From Phanerodontia chrysosporium (Eukaryota; Basidiomycota; Agaricomycetes; Polyporales; Phanerochaetaceae), in the NCBI GenBank assembly GCA_001910725.1, contig MJGA01000039.1, positions 124,001 through 188,000 on the forward strand: a stretch of DNA of 64,000 nt. Direction: 5' to 3'. The translations under genes and the position numbers were made by a program. This document shows, one piece after another, positions 1 to 10,700 of the stretch. Positions within the stretch are counted from its first letter, which is position 1; each line of letters begins with the position of its first letter. The notes under the pieces were generated by a model. The model ran no database searches. It was not told the DNA's origin and was given only the letters and a program-made list of their open reading frames with translations.

Positions 1-1959
1 CTCGATGCGCGCGCAGTCGAATGCCGTTGGCTGGGCTTCGACCCGACGTCGAACGGGTCTCGGATTTATTGGCCGACCTCACACAAAGTCTCGGTCGAGC
101 GGGACATCAAGTTCTCGTCGCGCGAGGTGCCGCTCCTTGAGGGGGAGGATTACAGCCTCGATCCGGCTCTAGACTCTGACAGCGACAACGAGCAGCACCC
201 CGACGCTGCCTCCGACACTTCTGGCACCTTCCCGAGCGATCCCCCGGACGACGAGCCTCTCGTCACACCGCGCCGCTCAGCGCGCCTAGCCCAGAAGCGC
301 CTAGCCGCCCACATCCTCGACCTCTCGAACAGCGAACTCGAAGCCACCCTCGAAGCCGCGCAATCAGAAGCACTCGGGCACGACCCTAGAAGCTACGCTG
401 AAGCCATGCGCAGCCCGGACGCACCTGCCTGGCAAGAGGCAATGGACGAAGAAATCCGCCGCCTCGAGCAGCACTGCGCATGGGTCTACGAAGCCGCCCC
501 GAGTGGCGCGCACGTCGTTGGCTCGAAATGGGTCTACCGCACGAAACGCGACGCGCAGAACGCGATTACCGGCTATCGCGTGCGACTCGTCGGCCAAGGC
601 TTCACTCAAATCGACGGCGTCGACTTCTTCTCGGACGACACGTTCGCGCCCGTCGCAAAAATGGCGTCTCAACGCGCAAACGCAGCTCTCGCTGCCCAAC
701 GCGACTACGAGATGGCCCAGATCGACATCAAGTCCGCCTTCCTCTACGGACCGCTCAAGGACGACGAAGTCATCTACCTGCGCCCGCCTCCCGGTGTCAA
801 GCTGCAGGGACTCAAGACTGGTCAAGTCCTTCGCCTTCGCGTTGCGCTCTACGGCCTTAAGCAAGCCGGCCGTCGCTGGGCACTCTTCCTGCGCGAAATC
901 ATCGCCGACATCGGTCTCACGCGCTCCGAGCAAGACCACGCCGTGTTCTACCGCCACCTGCCCGGGAACCACGTCGCCATCATCTCCTCTCACGTCGACG
1001 ACCTCACGCTCATCGCGCCCGACCAGAAGACGATCGAGGACATCGACAGGCGCATTCGCGCACGCGTCGAAGCCACGCCACTGCAGCCGCTCAACTGGCT
1101 CCTAGGCATCGAGATCAAACGCGATCGCGCAAAGCGAACGGTCTCCTTCTCGCAACGGGCCTACATCGACCAGATCATCAGCCGCTACGGCTTCGAAGAC
1201 ATCAAGCCGCTCGCTGCGCCGATGGACCCGCACCTCGTTCTCTCGAAGGAGGACTGCCCCTCGACCGCTGCCGAAGTCGCCGAGATGCACCACAAGCCTT
1301 ACCGTCAAGCTCTCGGTGCGCTCATGTATGCCGCCGTCGCCACACGTCCAGACATCGCCTACGCTGTCAATCAGCTCGCTCGCTTCGCCGAGAACCCTGG
1401 CATGAAGCACTGGAACGCGCTGCGCCGCGTTTACGCGTATCTCAAGGGCACGCGCGACCTCTCACTCGTTCTCGGCGGCGACGCGCGCGACGGACCTCTC
1501 GTCGGCTACACCGATGCGGACGGTATGTCCACCGAAGGACGTCAAGCCGTCTCGGGCTACGCGTTCCTCATCGGCGGCGCAGTCTCCTGGTCATCCAAGC
1601 GTCAGGAAATCGTCGCGCTCTCGACGAGCGAAGCCGAATACGTCGCGCTCATGCACGCCGCGAAGGAGGCCCTCTGGCTGCGCAATTACCTGCACGAAGT
1701 CTGGCAAATGCCCCTCCAGCCGATGCAGCTTTATTCGGACAACCAGAGCGCCATCGCCCTCGCGCGCGACGATCGCTACCACGCTCGGTCGAAGCACATC
1801 GACATTCGGTACCATTTTATTCGGTACCACATCGAGCACGGCAATATCACCGTTACCTACTGTCCTACAGAGGATATGGTGGCCGACACGCTCACAAAAG
1901 CGCTCCCTTCGATGAAGGCCAAGCACTTCGCTTCGTCCCTCGGACTCGCAAAGGCTTGA
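1..1959 (+). CDS. Ty1/copia Pol polyprotein, C-terminal part (integrase end, RT, RNase H), 5' truncated by window edge
   Basis: The frame is open from base 1, before the first possible start codon, so this is the 3' part of a longer polyprotein. Bases 1-130 encode the end of a copia integrase (CRWLGFDP followed by VSVERDIKF), a typical copia spacer motif. An acidic linker follows, then the reverse transcriptase: WQEAMDEEI and NAITGYRVRLVGQGFTQIDGVDF near residues 100-165, KSAFLYGPL, the LYGLKQAGRRW motif, and HVDDLTLIA as the YVDD-type catalytic box. RNase H follows with GYTDADG, SWSSKRQEIVALSTSEAEYVAL and the late SDNQSAI and RSKHIDIRYHFIR motifs. No stop or frameshift lies inside, so this part is intact. 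The protein would copy element RNA into DNA in the cytoplasmic particle. The 5' LTR, gag and most of the integrase lie outside the window. Confidence 0.95.
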   Translation, partial: LDARAVECRWLGFDPTSNGSRIYWPTSHKVSVERDIKFSSREVPLLEGEDYSLDPALDSDSDNEQHPDAASDTSGTFPSDPPDDEPLVTPRRSARLAQKRLAAHILDLSNSELEATLEAAQSEALGHDPRSYAEAMRSPDAPAWQEAMDEEIRRLEQHCAWVYEAAPSGAHVVGSKWVYRTKRDAQNAITGYRVRLVGQGFTQIDGVDFFSDDTFAPVAKMASQRANAALAAQRDYEMAQIDIKSAFLYGPLKDDEVIYLRPPPGVKLQGLKTGQVLRLRVALYGLKQAGRRWALFLREIIADIGLTRSEQDHAVFYRHLPGNHVAIISSHVDDLTLIAPDQKTIEDIDRRIRARVEATPLQPLNWLLGIEIKRDRAKRTVSFSQRAYIDQIISRYGFEDIKPLAAPMDPHLVLSKEDCPSTAAEVAEMHHKPYRQALGALMYAAVATRPDIAYAVNQLARFAENPGMKHWNALRRVYAYLKGTRDLSLVLGGDARDGPLVGYTDADGMSTEGRQAVSGYAFLIGGAVSWSSKRQEIVALSTSEAEYVALMHAAKEALWLRNYLHEVWQMPLQPMQLYSDNQSAIALARDDRYHARSKHIDIRYHFIRYHIEHGNITVTYCPTEDMVADTLTKALPSMKAKHFASSLGLAKA

Positions 1960-1966
1960 GGGGGAG
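1958..1966 (+). promoter_or_regulatory. Polypurine tract of the copia element
   Basis: The purine run GAGGGGGAG starts in the Pol stop codon and abuts the inferred LTR start TGTCGAAG. This is the expected site for plus-strand priming in an LTR retrotransposon. Confidence 0.75.
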
Positions 1967-2259
1967 TGTCGAAGACTCGCGCCGCGCTTTGCGCAAGCGC
2001 CCACCGCCGCCACTTGCGTGGCGCGGAAGCAAAACCACCTCGGCCGTCAAGCCACAACGTCGGACTTTCCGTAGATAGTATACAGTTGCATTAGCTAATA
2101 TTTTCCGTAGTATAAAAAGCCCCACCTCTCAATTTTCGCCCGCTCAGAGACGTCTTCACCCTTCTCTGAGCGTATGTACTGTTTCCCCCGTAGATACTAG
2201 GCTTGTACTGACCATTATATTAGTCCAGACTGAGTATCTACGGTTATAGGTACATAACA
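1967..2259 (+). repeat. Copia 3' LTR (about 293 bases)
   Basis: The segment starts with TG right after the polypurine tract and can be closed at CA in TACATAACA. It has a TATA box (TATAAAA at 2111-2117) and, further on, a CAGAGACGTCTTCACC block, as expected for U3 then R/U5. The partner 5' LTR is not in the window, so the exact right end is inferred from the TG...CA rule and from the duplicated sequence that starts immediately after it. Confidence 0.65.
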
Positions 2260-2311
2260 GAGACGTCTTCACCCTTCTCTGAGCTCCAGACTGAGTATCT
2301 ACGGTTATAGG
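2260..2311 (+). repeat. Partial tandem duplicate of the copia LTR tail, internally deleted
   Basis: GAGACGTCTTCACCCTTCTC here repeats 2146-2165, and the stretch 2285-2311 repeats 2224-2250. In the LTR these two blocks are separated by about 52 bases; here they are directly joined. This looks like a second, shortened LTR end or a small rearrangement at the insertion point. Confidence 0.7.
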
Positions 2312-2389
2312 CCTCGCTGCGCGCGCTGACCGGAGTCAGCGGCCCCCCTGTCTGCGCAGAACCCGTCCAGAGACCGGTTCTGATACCCC

Positions 2390-2437
2390 AGCACGAGCGA
2401 CGGCACGAGCTACTTCGCCGCGAATGCAGCGGGTTAG
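2390..2437 (+). pseudogene. Fragment of a paralogue of the secreted-protein gene at 14.6-15.6 kb
   Basis: Read from 2390 the DNA gives STSDGTSYFAANAAG and a stop. The intact gene at 14593-15644 contains STDDGTHYFAANAAGY. Nucleotide identity over this block is high, but flanking bases on both sides are unlike the intact gene, so only a remnant remains. It sits about 80 bases beyond the copia sequences, and insertion or recombination there may have broken the paralogue. Confidence 0.55.
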
Positions 2438-2758
2438 GGTTGGCGTCAACGGTAGCGTTTTGCTGGCGGACGTCTTCACACGAATGTCACGGTAAAGTAC
2501 CTAGCATCGTGATGAAGCATCATTAATCATTCTCCACCGGTCGTGCACCAGCTCTCTCAACCCGCCGTCTTTACGGGGTTGCGTAGGATCCTCAGGTTGA
2601 TGCCAGGACGCTACGTATGTCAGCGAGCGAAGCAGCAGCCCCAGAATCATGCCCGACGGTAAGTCTTTCCGCATGTTTTCCTCACGGTCAACACTGATAG
2701 CCGACACTAGGAGCGCGTCCGCTATGTAGAAGTTGCGCCGTCAGCTGGCTGGCCGACC

Positions 2759-5330
2759 ATGGCCAGGACCGTACGGGACCTCGATGTCGAGAAGGTCCAG
2801 GACTACAAGGAGGATATCGACACGCTACTGGTATTCGTGAGTTGCCGTCTTGCACTTCGCATGTCCTGTCTACTCCATACTCGAAAGGCTGGTCTGTTCT
2901 CGGCCGTCCTTTCTGCGTTCCTCCTCGTGGCATATACTAGCCTTCTCCCAGACAACGACAGTCAAATGGTCTACCTCCTTCAACGCATCGCCGCACAAAC
3001 GCAGAGCTACATTCTCGACGCCGGTCATCTCAACACGACTGCCCAGCCGCAGGATCCTCCTTCGGCTGCTATCCCGCGCTGGGCCGTCCAGGTTAATGCC
3101 CTGTGGTTCGCTAGCTTGATCTTAAGCCTCGCCGTCGCGTCATACGGCATGCTCGTGAAGCAATGGCTGCGCGAGTACCTCGCGATGGAGTACACCGCGC
3201 CTCAGGAGCGCCTCCGCGCGCGCCAATACCGCCGTCCGTCCCTCGACAAGTGGAGGGTGTTCGAGATCGCCGCTGCCCTCCCCATCCTCCTCCAAATCTC
3301 CCTCGGCCTGTTCTTCATTGGGATCTGCATCTTCACAGCCTCGCTCAGTGAGGAAATTGCGCACTTGACCCTGCCGCTCGTCTGTGCCTGGGCTGCATTC
3401 TTCATCTTTGCCGCTCTCGCTCCGCTCATGTCTCCTCGATGCCCGTACAAGACGCCGTTCCTGAAGGGCGCTCTGAAACGTGGACGAAAGTTCAGCATCC
3501 GACCGGCCTTGTATACTCTCAATCGCATCACATTTGTAGTGGAACTTGGACGAGGACTCTTCACACGACCGGTTTTATATGCTCTGGCTCACATTACACA
3601 CTTTCTGCAGTTTGGACAAGAGTTCTGCATTCGGCCCACCAGGCGTGCTCTCGAGAAAGTGATTGCACGCCTTTTTCCACAACCTCTTGACCCTGCTGAG
3701 GAAGAAGAGGAGTTCATCTCTCGTGATCAGGACGACGCCACCATTCTCCTTGCTACCGATGAGATCACTGCAGACGACAATTTCATTCCAATGATGTTGG
3801 ACATTTACCGGCCATATACAGATAAGCATCCTGAGCAGGGGCTCAATTTTGCCTTGTCCTTGCTCGATCACCGCGTTGGAGGCGTACGTCTCGAGCTACC
3901 CCTCCGTGTCATTCCGTCGCTCAAGTCCATCTCACGGAAGGCGTACGGGCCCATCCTGGAGTTCGTTGCAGATATCATCCTCACGATCGGCATAGATCTC
4001 ACACTGGGGATACCTGAGTGGCAGTTCAGCGCATGCCTGCTCGTCCTCGCAGAGCCTCCACACCCTCCAATGGATCAAACACAGGCAGTCCGCGGCAAGC
4101 TGCTTGTAAAGGGGCCCGCTGAGATCATCAGGACCGTGGTAGGCCGCCACATGCACGGGCGATATGACACTTGTCACGGTCTCGAACCCGCCATGCGGGC
4201 ACTCGGCCTGCTTCCAGAGCACTCGAACATCCTCGATTTTTACCACGACGTCTTCAAGGCTTTTGTGGGCTGCGGGTTCACGAGCACTTCGCCGTCACTC
4301 TACATTGCACTGCGTCAAAGTTCAGCAACGCTCGACAGGCCTGTGTTACGCCCTCATCTCAAGTGTCTTGTAGACACGATTGTGTACCAGATGATGACAC
4401 CAAAGTCGCCGCTTGGCTATGGCTGCCACGACCCTGTCTTTGTGGAGAGCACACTGATCGTTCTCGACTGCGCACACATGGCATACACATCGGTCGAGTG
4501 TAAGGACATCCTGGCGAAAGCATGGTCATACGAGTCGATGAGTGCGGCGTTTCTCATTCACGGATACTGCTCCATGTGGCTGCGCCCGCAGGCGAGTGAG
4601 CACGAGGAGAGGCTTGCGCAGTTCCGACTGTATTTGTATGCAGAGCGAGGTACATTGCAGAGGCTGTCCACGAGCACTTCAGGCTGACTACGACCGTATT
4701 CAGGGTGGAGAAACGTCTTGAGGAGCTCGACGCGTGTCATCGAGACACACTCCGAGGCAGTCGGCGCCGACCCGAGGCAGGCCCCGTTGGACATGCTCCG
4801 CTGCTGCGAGCTGTTCCTGCGCTTCTGGGACCCATCAGGTGTGTGCAGATGCGCCGAGCCATCCTCCGGCTAACCATCTCGCGCATGCTCCAGAAACATG
4901 GCACAGGCTGCTGGGGGCGCTCGCCGTCGGCCTGCAGCGATACCACGACGTGCGCCCGTGGACGACGGCCTGGGCCCCGCCACCGTTCGTGCAGAACGAC
5001 CCTAGCGTCCAGCTGCGCTCGCCAGAAGAGGTCGTCGCCGAGGACAGCGACCTTGCCCACCGATGTCTGCGGGCGATCGCCAGCGATCCAGAGTTCGCCA
5101 GGAAATACATCCCCGACGCCCTCAGCACCGCCCTGCGCATCTTCGCCCCGGCGCCGCCGCCGACATCGCCAGGGGACGTAGCCGCTGCCCACAGTGCGGC
5201 ATCGCACACCCAGAGCGGGCGTTCGCCAGAGACGGCGCCGGGTCGGGTACGCCATGCGCTCGATCGTGGGGCGATACCCGGACGGGCGGACGTGGCGCCT
5301 CGCGCTGCCAGCTCCTTCGTGGGGCGATGA
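2759..5330 (+). CDS. DUF6535-type membrane protein
   Basis: Spliced model: 2759-2836, 2888-4649, 4704-4838, 4894-5330, total 803 residues. All three introns have GT...AG ends and the phases add up; intron 1 is 51 bases and in frame. The N-terminal part matches the fungal DUF6535 pattern: an acidic leader (DIDTLLVF), then AGLFSAVLSAFLLVAYTSLL, a QTQSYILDAG-like luminal loop, NALWFASLILSLAVASYGMLVKQWLREY and two more hydrophobic segments ending near SPRCPYKTPFL. That makes four predicted membrane helices. The long C-terminal region is soluble, with a WDPSG and LLGALAVGLQRYHDVRPW tail. Family function is unknown; such proteins are often multicopy in Agaricomycetes and found near mobile DNA. The start at 2759 is the first ATG in frame, but an extra upstream exon cannot be excluded. 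Confidence 0.75.
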
Positions 5331-6011
5331 GACTGGGAAGTGGCGAGGAGCGGGGAAGTCGGGCGCCTCATGTGTGCACGCCGAGCCTGCGGGACGAGCT
5401 GGAGCGTCGAGGCTCACAGAAGCTGAATGTATGCTAGCAGCTCTGCGTCTACAGCTTTCCGCGGAGAACGATGGAGCAGGGGGACCAGAAGGGTGGGTCG
5501 AGGGAGGTCAGAGCAGGAAGCAGACACGAGGGACGGAGCGTGGGAGAGGCGAGAGCGCGCACCGTACTCGAGCAGCAGAGTAGTCGCGTGTAGAGTTCCA
5601 CACGGACGGTATAGCGTCGTGTTTCGTCTTGGGCGTCGGGACGGACTGCTCCAACGTTCAAGCACGCTGGGCAGCTTACGACACTTCTCTTTCACTGCGG
5701 CACAGCGGAGTGTACACGGGTGTATTCCTGGCACGAACGAAACATAGTAGCTCTCGTCGACGCCCTCCGCCTCTTTGCCCCCACAATGGAGGCAGAACGA
5801 ACGAGATAGTCCCACGATACGGCACTGTAGACCCAGCAGCGGCGCTGGTGGAGAATGATTAATGAACGTTGAACGTTCGTTAACACTTGAGCGCTTGAGC
5901 GGTAGAGTAGGCGAGAGTGACAATGAACTGCAGCGTCGTAGCTCGTGGTGCCTATGACGCCACAAAGGCGCGAGGCGCCTCAGCTCGGAGCGGGGCGGAT
6001 ATGGTACGAGC
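5331..6011. other. Intergenic stretch, no gene recognised
   Basis: No reading frame here shows a familiar motif or coherent splice pattern. It ends at the target duplication of chromovirus copy A, so before that insertion it was continuous with the sequence at 14162. Confidence 0.6.
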
Positions 6012-6016
6012 GCGAC
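6012..6016. repeat. Target site duplication of copy A, left (GCGAC)
   Basis: GCGAC directly precedes the left LTR and recurs at 14157-14161 directly after the right LTR. Confidence 0.95.
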
Positions 6017-6353
6017 TGTAAGAGTCTGAATACGTGTATTGAAGACTTGAGCTCAGGCCTCAAGTGTAGCGCGAGTACAGAAGACTTGGACTCAGGCTCC
6101 AAGTGTAGCAATAGATAACTAGACGAGAGTACAAGAGGAGAAGCTGAAGAAAAGAGTACAGAGAGGTAGTCCTTATATACTCTAACCCAGGCCTGCTACC
6201 AGGAGGGAACAACGAGGCATAGGCTACCAGTCAGTGTGAGTCATAATGAATCAAGGGATGAAACATGATGGAAGAGAGGGTGAAACATGTAAGAGAAAAG
6301 AGATGATCAAATAGATCAGCATAGCCTTGCATAGCCATATCCCAACTGTAACA
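6017..6353 (-). repeat. Copy A 3' LTR (element sense)
   Basis: 337 bases, same sequence as 13820-14156 as far as I can read. It carries the inverted TATATAA box and near-palindromic blocks around TTGAGCTCAGGCCTCAA and TTGGACTCAGGCTCCAA in the R/U5 part. Confidence 0.96.
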
Positions 6354-6392
6354 TTACGTCCCCGTCCACGGTCGAGCTCCGTCGAGACCGAC

Positions 6393-7751
6393 TTACTGCG
6401 TGATACACTCCGGAGGCAGATCGGAATCTGTCGAAGTGGAGCCGTTGCCGGGGGCATCCGCGTTATGAGGAGTCGTATCTCGAGGTGTATACGGAGGTGG
6501 AATGATGGTGGGTTCGTCGTTGGAGATATGGGCACGACGGTCGCGACGACGTTGACGACGAGATGGGGTATTTGTGTTGCTGTTGGGTGATACCTCATTG
6601 AACGACCATCCCCGAGTGGGGCGAGTCTCCCGATAGAGGGGAGCCCAGACCCTCTGGTTGTACTGAGGGCGGCGAGGAAGGGGTTCAGTGCGATGAGCTG
6701 TCTGGGAGCGAAAGTGGAGTCGTTCGCCATATTGCACGTGTCCGATGTTAGGATCGAAGTACGTGTTCCAGACTCCGTCTACCATTTCCACGATGTGGTC
6801 GTCTTGCTCTGCAAGAGTGGCAACGAGAAGTTCTTGCTCTCGTTGAGCATCGTAGAGGTGGTTGAGCTGGTCGCGGATTCGTCGGGCCATTCGGACGAGG
6901 CGTGGGGCGGCTGTGGATTGGAGCTGTTGGATAAGGTCACCGACAGCATCTCGGGTGTTGTCGGTGATGCGTTGGACGTGGATGGTGGCAAGAGCGTAGT
7001 TTGCAAATACCGCGCAGGTAGTCGTCGCTCCCTCTTGGAACGCCGTAGAGCGGAGTGCGTCTCGGGTGACAGGGTGGTACTGGATGTTGTTGAGGCGTTC
7101 TCGAAATTGGGGCCAGTCGCGTTCTGCGGCGAGCTGTTCTTCGTAGGCATGATTGGCGAAGTGCCTGACGGTAACGCCATTCCAGGTCCTTTCTCCATGT
7201 TGTCCTGTGACCCTTTCGTGCCAGTCTCCTTCGACGTACCAGGGTCTGTCTTCGACGAGGGTGTCGGAGTTAGAGGTTGCGGGCTCTTGGCTTTCGCCTG
7301 GGAGCTCCTGGACGTCAGGGTCTTGGGCATTTGGCTCGGAGGGTGGTTCATCTCGGATGGGTTCCTCGTCAACGTCTCCCCTTCTGTCTTCTTCGGCCAG
7401 GCGGAGGACCTCAGGGAGGGACGATCCGATGAGTTCTCGGATACGTTCTTGGGCCTCCCACGCGATGATCCGTCGTTCGACCTCGTCGTCGAAGGCGAGC
7501 TGGGATTTGGTGCACCATTCGAGGATGATCTTCCAGAGATCATTTCGCTCGTTGGGAGTGGGGTTGTTGTTGAGCCAGTCGTTGATGGTGATGTCGATGT
7601 TGCGGGTGTAAACGTGGTCAGTGAAGTCGTCTGGGAGGAGTTGGCTGAGGGCGAGGAGTCGGTCGTCGTTGGTGATGGGGATGGTGTCGCTGCCCATGAG
7701 GGTAGCGAGGGCCTGGATGCGCTGGTAGGTGGAAGAGAAGTTGGTCGACAT
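6393..7751 (-). CDS. Copy A ORF3, protein of unknown function overlapping pol
   Basis: 452 codons from an ATG in a strong filamentous-fungal context (CACAATGTC). It starts inside pol, in a different frame, just after the chromodomain, and runs 386 bases past the pol stop to within about 40 bases of the 3' LTR. The product has balanced composition with many Trp, Glu and Arg residues (NDLWKIILEWCTKSQLAFDDE, WYVEGDWHERVTGQHGERTW, FANHAYEEQLAAERDWPQF). Pol read in the same stretch is a monotonous Ser/Thr/Pro tail, so ORF3 is the more likely selected frame. It has no signal peptide, membrane segment or zinc knuckle, so it is not env-like despite lying at the env position. Function unknown. Confidence 0.7.
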   Translation of the reverse strand: MSTNFSSTYQRIQALATLMGSDTIPITNDDRLLALSQLLPDDFTDHVYTRNIDITINDWLNNNPTPNERNDLWKIILEWCTKSQLAFDDEVERRIIAWEAQERIRELIGSSLPEVLRLAEEDRRGDVDEEPIRDEPPSEPNAQDPDVQELPGESQEPATSNSDTLVEDRPWYVEGDWHERVTGQHGERTWNGVTVRHFANHAYEEQLAAERDWPQFRERLNNIQYHPVTRDALRSTAFQEGATTTCAVFANYALATIHVQRITDNTRDAVGDLIQQLQSTAAPRLVRMARRIRDQLNHLYDAQREQELLVATLAEQDDHIVEMVDGVWNTYFDPNIGHVQYGERLHFRSQTAHRTEPLPRRPQYNQRVWAPLYRETRPTRGWSFNEVSPNSNTNTPSRRQRRRDRRAHISNDEPTIIPPPYTPRDTTPHNADAPGNGSTSTDSDLPPECITQ

Positions 7752-10700
7752 TGTGAGGGGTTTGTAGAGGCGGTTGTACTTGTAGTTGATGTTGTAGAGC
7801 GAGGTCGCTGCTGACCATGAAGCCTGGGGTGTCTGCTTTTATATTCTTCGAGTAGCTCCTTAGCGTTCTCGAGATGAGACTCCGGTTCCCATGAGTTTTC
7901 CGCCGTTGGTTGGTCTTTCCACCTGATGAGGTAACGTCTTCCGTTGCCCCAGGGACGATCCGCCAAAATGGCTTCAACTTCGTACTCCTCGTGACCATCG
8001 ATAAGGTCAGGAGGGGGGTTCAGGAAGTTTTTCCCATGCTGCGGTGTTTCATGATACGGAGATAGAAGCGAAGCATGTACCACGGGGTGAATCTTCATGG
8101 TCTTGGGAAGCGCCAACTTGTACACGAGGCGCGATAAGACCTTGGCTATCTTGAAGGGTCCGTGCCTTTTGGGAGCCAACTTCTTGAAGGGGTAACCGTC
8201 GTCGTGATGAGTCATTTCCAACCAGACCTTCTGACCTTCTTTGAAAGGTTGGAAATGCCGGCAGACCCGGGTAGCCATTTGCGCCGTGGCATAATCTAAC
8301 GCGGCTCCTGCTTCTTCTTGTGCCCGTTGTCGCCTTCTGAACCATTCTTGAATAGAAGGGACTTTGGACTTGGCAAATTGTGTGGGTAACGCCATTGGGT
8401 GAGAGCCGTACATAAGGAAGAAGGGAGAATGGTGGGTCGCCGAGTGTTCCCGATTGTTGAAGGCAAACTCCATATTCGTTACGAAGTCTGCCCAATCATG
8501 CGGGTGGTTGGAGCAGAAGATCCGCAGGTAGGATTCGATTTCGCGGTTGACACGTTCTGTTTCACCATCGGTTTGAGGGTGATATGGTGTACTCAGGCGT
8601 TGCTCTGTTCCCGTGAGTCTCCATAATTCCCGCATGACTTGCGAGTCGAACTGTGGTCCCCTATCTGATAGAAATACACTTGGCATCCCGAAGCGACGAA
8701 AGACTTGATTATGGTAGTTTGTGGCGGTCGTTATTGCATCAATTTTTTCGGTGCAAGGGATAAGGATTACCCCCTTCGTAGAATCGTGGTCGACCACGAC
8801 CATCAGAGCTGAATAGCCGCGGGACACAGGAAGATGAGTGATGAAATCACAGGTGACGAAAGCAAAAGGGCGAGATCGGTGCGTGGCCTTGATCGGCTGT
8901 AGCGGTGGTTTCGTGGGATGTGTGTTGACCTTCATCTGTTGGCAGGTAGCGCAACCTTGCACGTACGCAGCGACGAAAGAGCGCATTCCTGGCCAGTAGA
9001 AGTCCCGATCAATGAGTTCAGCTGTTTTATACCTTCCCGGATGGCCAGTTATGGGGGAATCATGGTAGAGGTGTGTTACTTGGCGTCGGAGTTGAAGGTC
9101 GGATGGAACATAACATTTATCGCGGTAGAAGATGAGGCCATCTTCAAATGACCAGTCATCTCGGGTACTTCGCCCAGGGAAAGGGAGGTGAGTGCTGTTT
9201 AGTGCTGCAATGACTGTGTTGGCGAAAGGATCGTCTTCTGTGAGACGTCGAATATCCCTTTGGAGGTTGTCATCGAATGGGTGGTGCATAGGAGAGATTG
9301 AATGGTCGGTGCTTGTGAGAAGGTCAGTTGCCATGTGCAAAGATCGAATGCGAGTGGTTTGAAATACTGAGTCGGGAAGAAGAATAATATCGATGTTGTC
9401 GTCCGCGGTGTGAGTAGGGAAACGATTGCGGGTCATGGCGTCTGCCTGAACTAATTGAGACCCGGGGCAGTGATGAAGTGTGTAATTGAATTGCGAAAGG
9501 AATAGATGCCATCGTGCTTGCCGTCGGTTAAGTCGTCGTGGTGAACGGAAATAAGTTAGATTCTTATGATCCGTTAGGATGCGAATTGGGTGGTATGCTC
9601 CATGTAGATAGTGGCGCCATGCCTCTAGGGCGCGGATAATTGCCAAGAGTTCTCTATCGTAAATTTCGTAGTTCCGTTCCGCTGGTAATAGGGATTGGGA
9701 AAGGTATGCGACGGGGTGCCATTCTCCGTTTTCATCTTGCTGGCGTAGTACCGCTGCGGTCGCCACAAGGGAAGCGTCGCATTCGATGACAAAGGGTTTA
9801 GTGGTGTCCGGAGTGAGTAGGACGGGTGCCGTGGTAAACCGCCTTTTCAATTCGTCGAAGGCTTGTTGGCATTCCGTAGTCCAGTTAAACGGTGCGTCCT
9901 TCTTTGTGAGGTCCACGAGTGGGCGTGCAATATCAGAGTAATGGTCTATGAATCTCCGGTAGAAATTTCCGAAGCCCAGGAATCCTCGCACTTGCTTTAC
10001 AGTAGTGGGAACTGGCCATTCTAGGACCCCCTTGACTTTGACAGGGTCCATTGAAACATTGTTGAATGATACAATCATTCCCAAAAATTCGACCGATTCG
10101 ACGTCGAAGGCACATTTTTCAGGTTTGACGAAGAGGTCGTTTTCCCGGAGTCTTCTTATGACGCGAATTGTCTTTTCCTGGATGTCTTGACTGTCGTGTC
10201 CGCAGATTAGAATGTCGTCCATGTAGATTTGTAACCATCCTTCGCTTAGCATGTCCTTGAAGATGTCGTTCATCATTGCCTGGAATGTAGCCGGTGAGTT
10301 GCACAACCCGAAGAACATAACCGTGGGTTCAAACAGCCCTCTACTTGTCTTGAAGGCTGCCTTCCACTGATCTCCATCTTTAATCCTGACATTGTTGTAG
10401 CCCGATCGTAGGTCCATCTTTGTGAACCGTCTGAACCCTTTGATTCTGTCGAGGAGTTCAGAGATGAGTGGTAGCGGGTATACGTTCTTGACGGTCCCCT
10501 CGTTTAGGTATCTGTAATCTTGGCATGGTCGCAGACTGCCATCCTTCTTTCCTACGAAGAAGAATGGTGATGCCATTGGAGACTTGCTTGGCCGGATATA
10601 CCCTTTGCGTAGGTTTTCATCGATAAACTCATTCATCTTCTCCTCTTCCAACGGCGATAATGGGTACACCTTGCAATCTCGGGGAACGAAATCTGGCTTG

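Noticed and set aside
364..993. Long antisense frames within the copia Pol and other genes
   Set aside because: They overlap well-supported coding sequence in high-GC DNA and carry no motifs of their own.
6693..7814. 373-codon open frame antisense to ORF3 and pol tail (also at 44517-45638 and 53279-54400)
   Set aside because: It mirrors the codon bias of ORF3 on the other strand, has a Val/Gly/Leu-monotone product, and shows no motif. Its openness follows from the composition of the sense strand.
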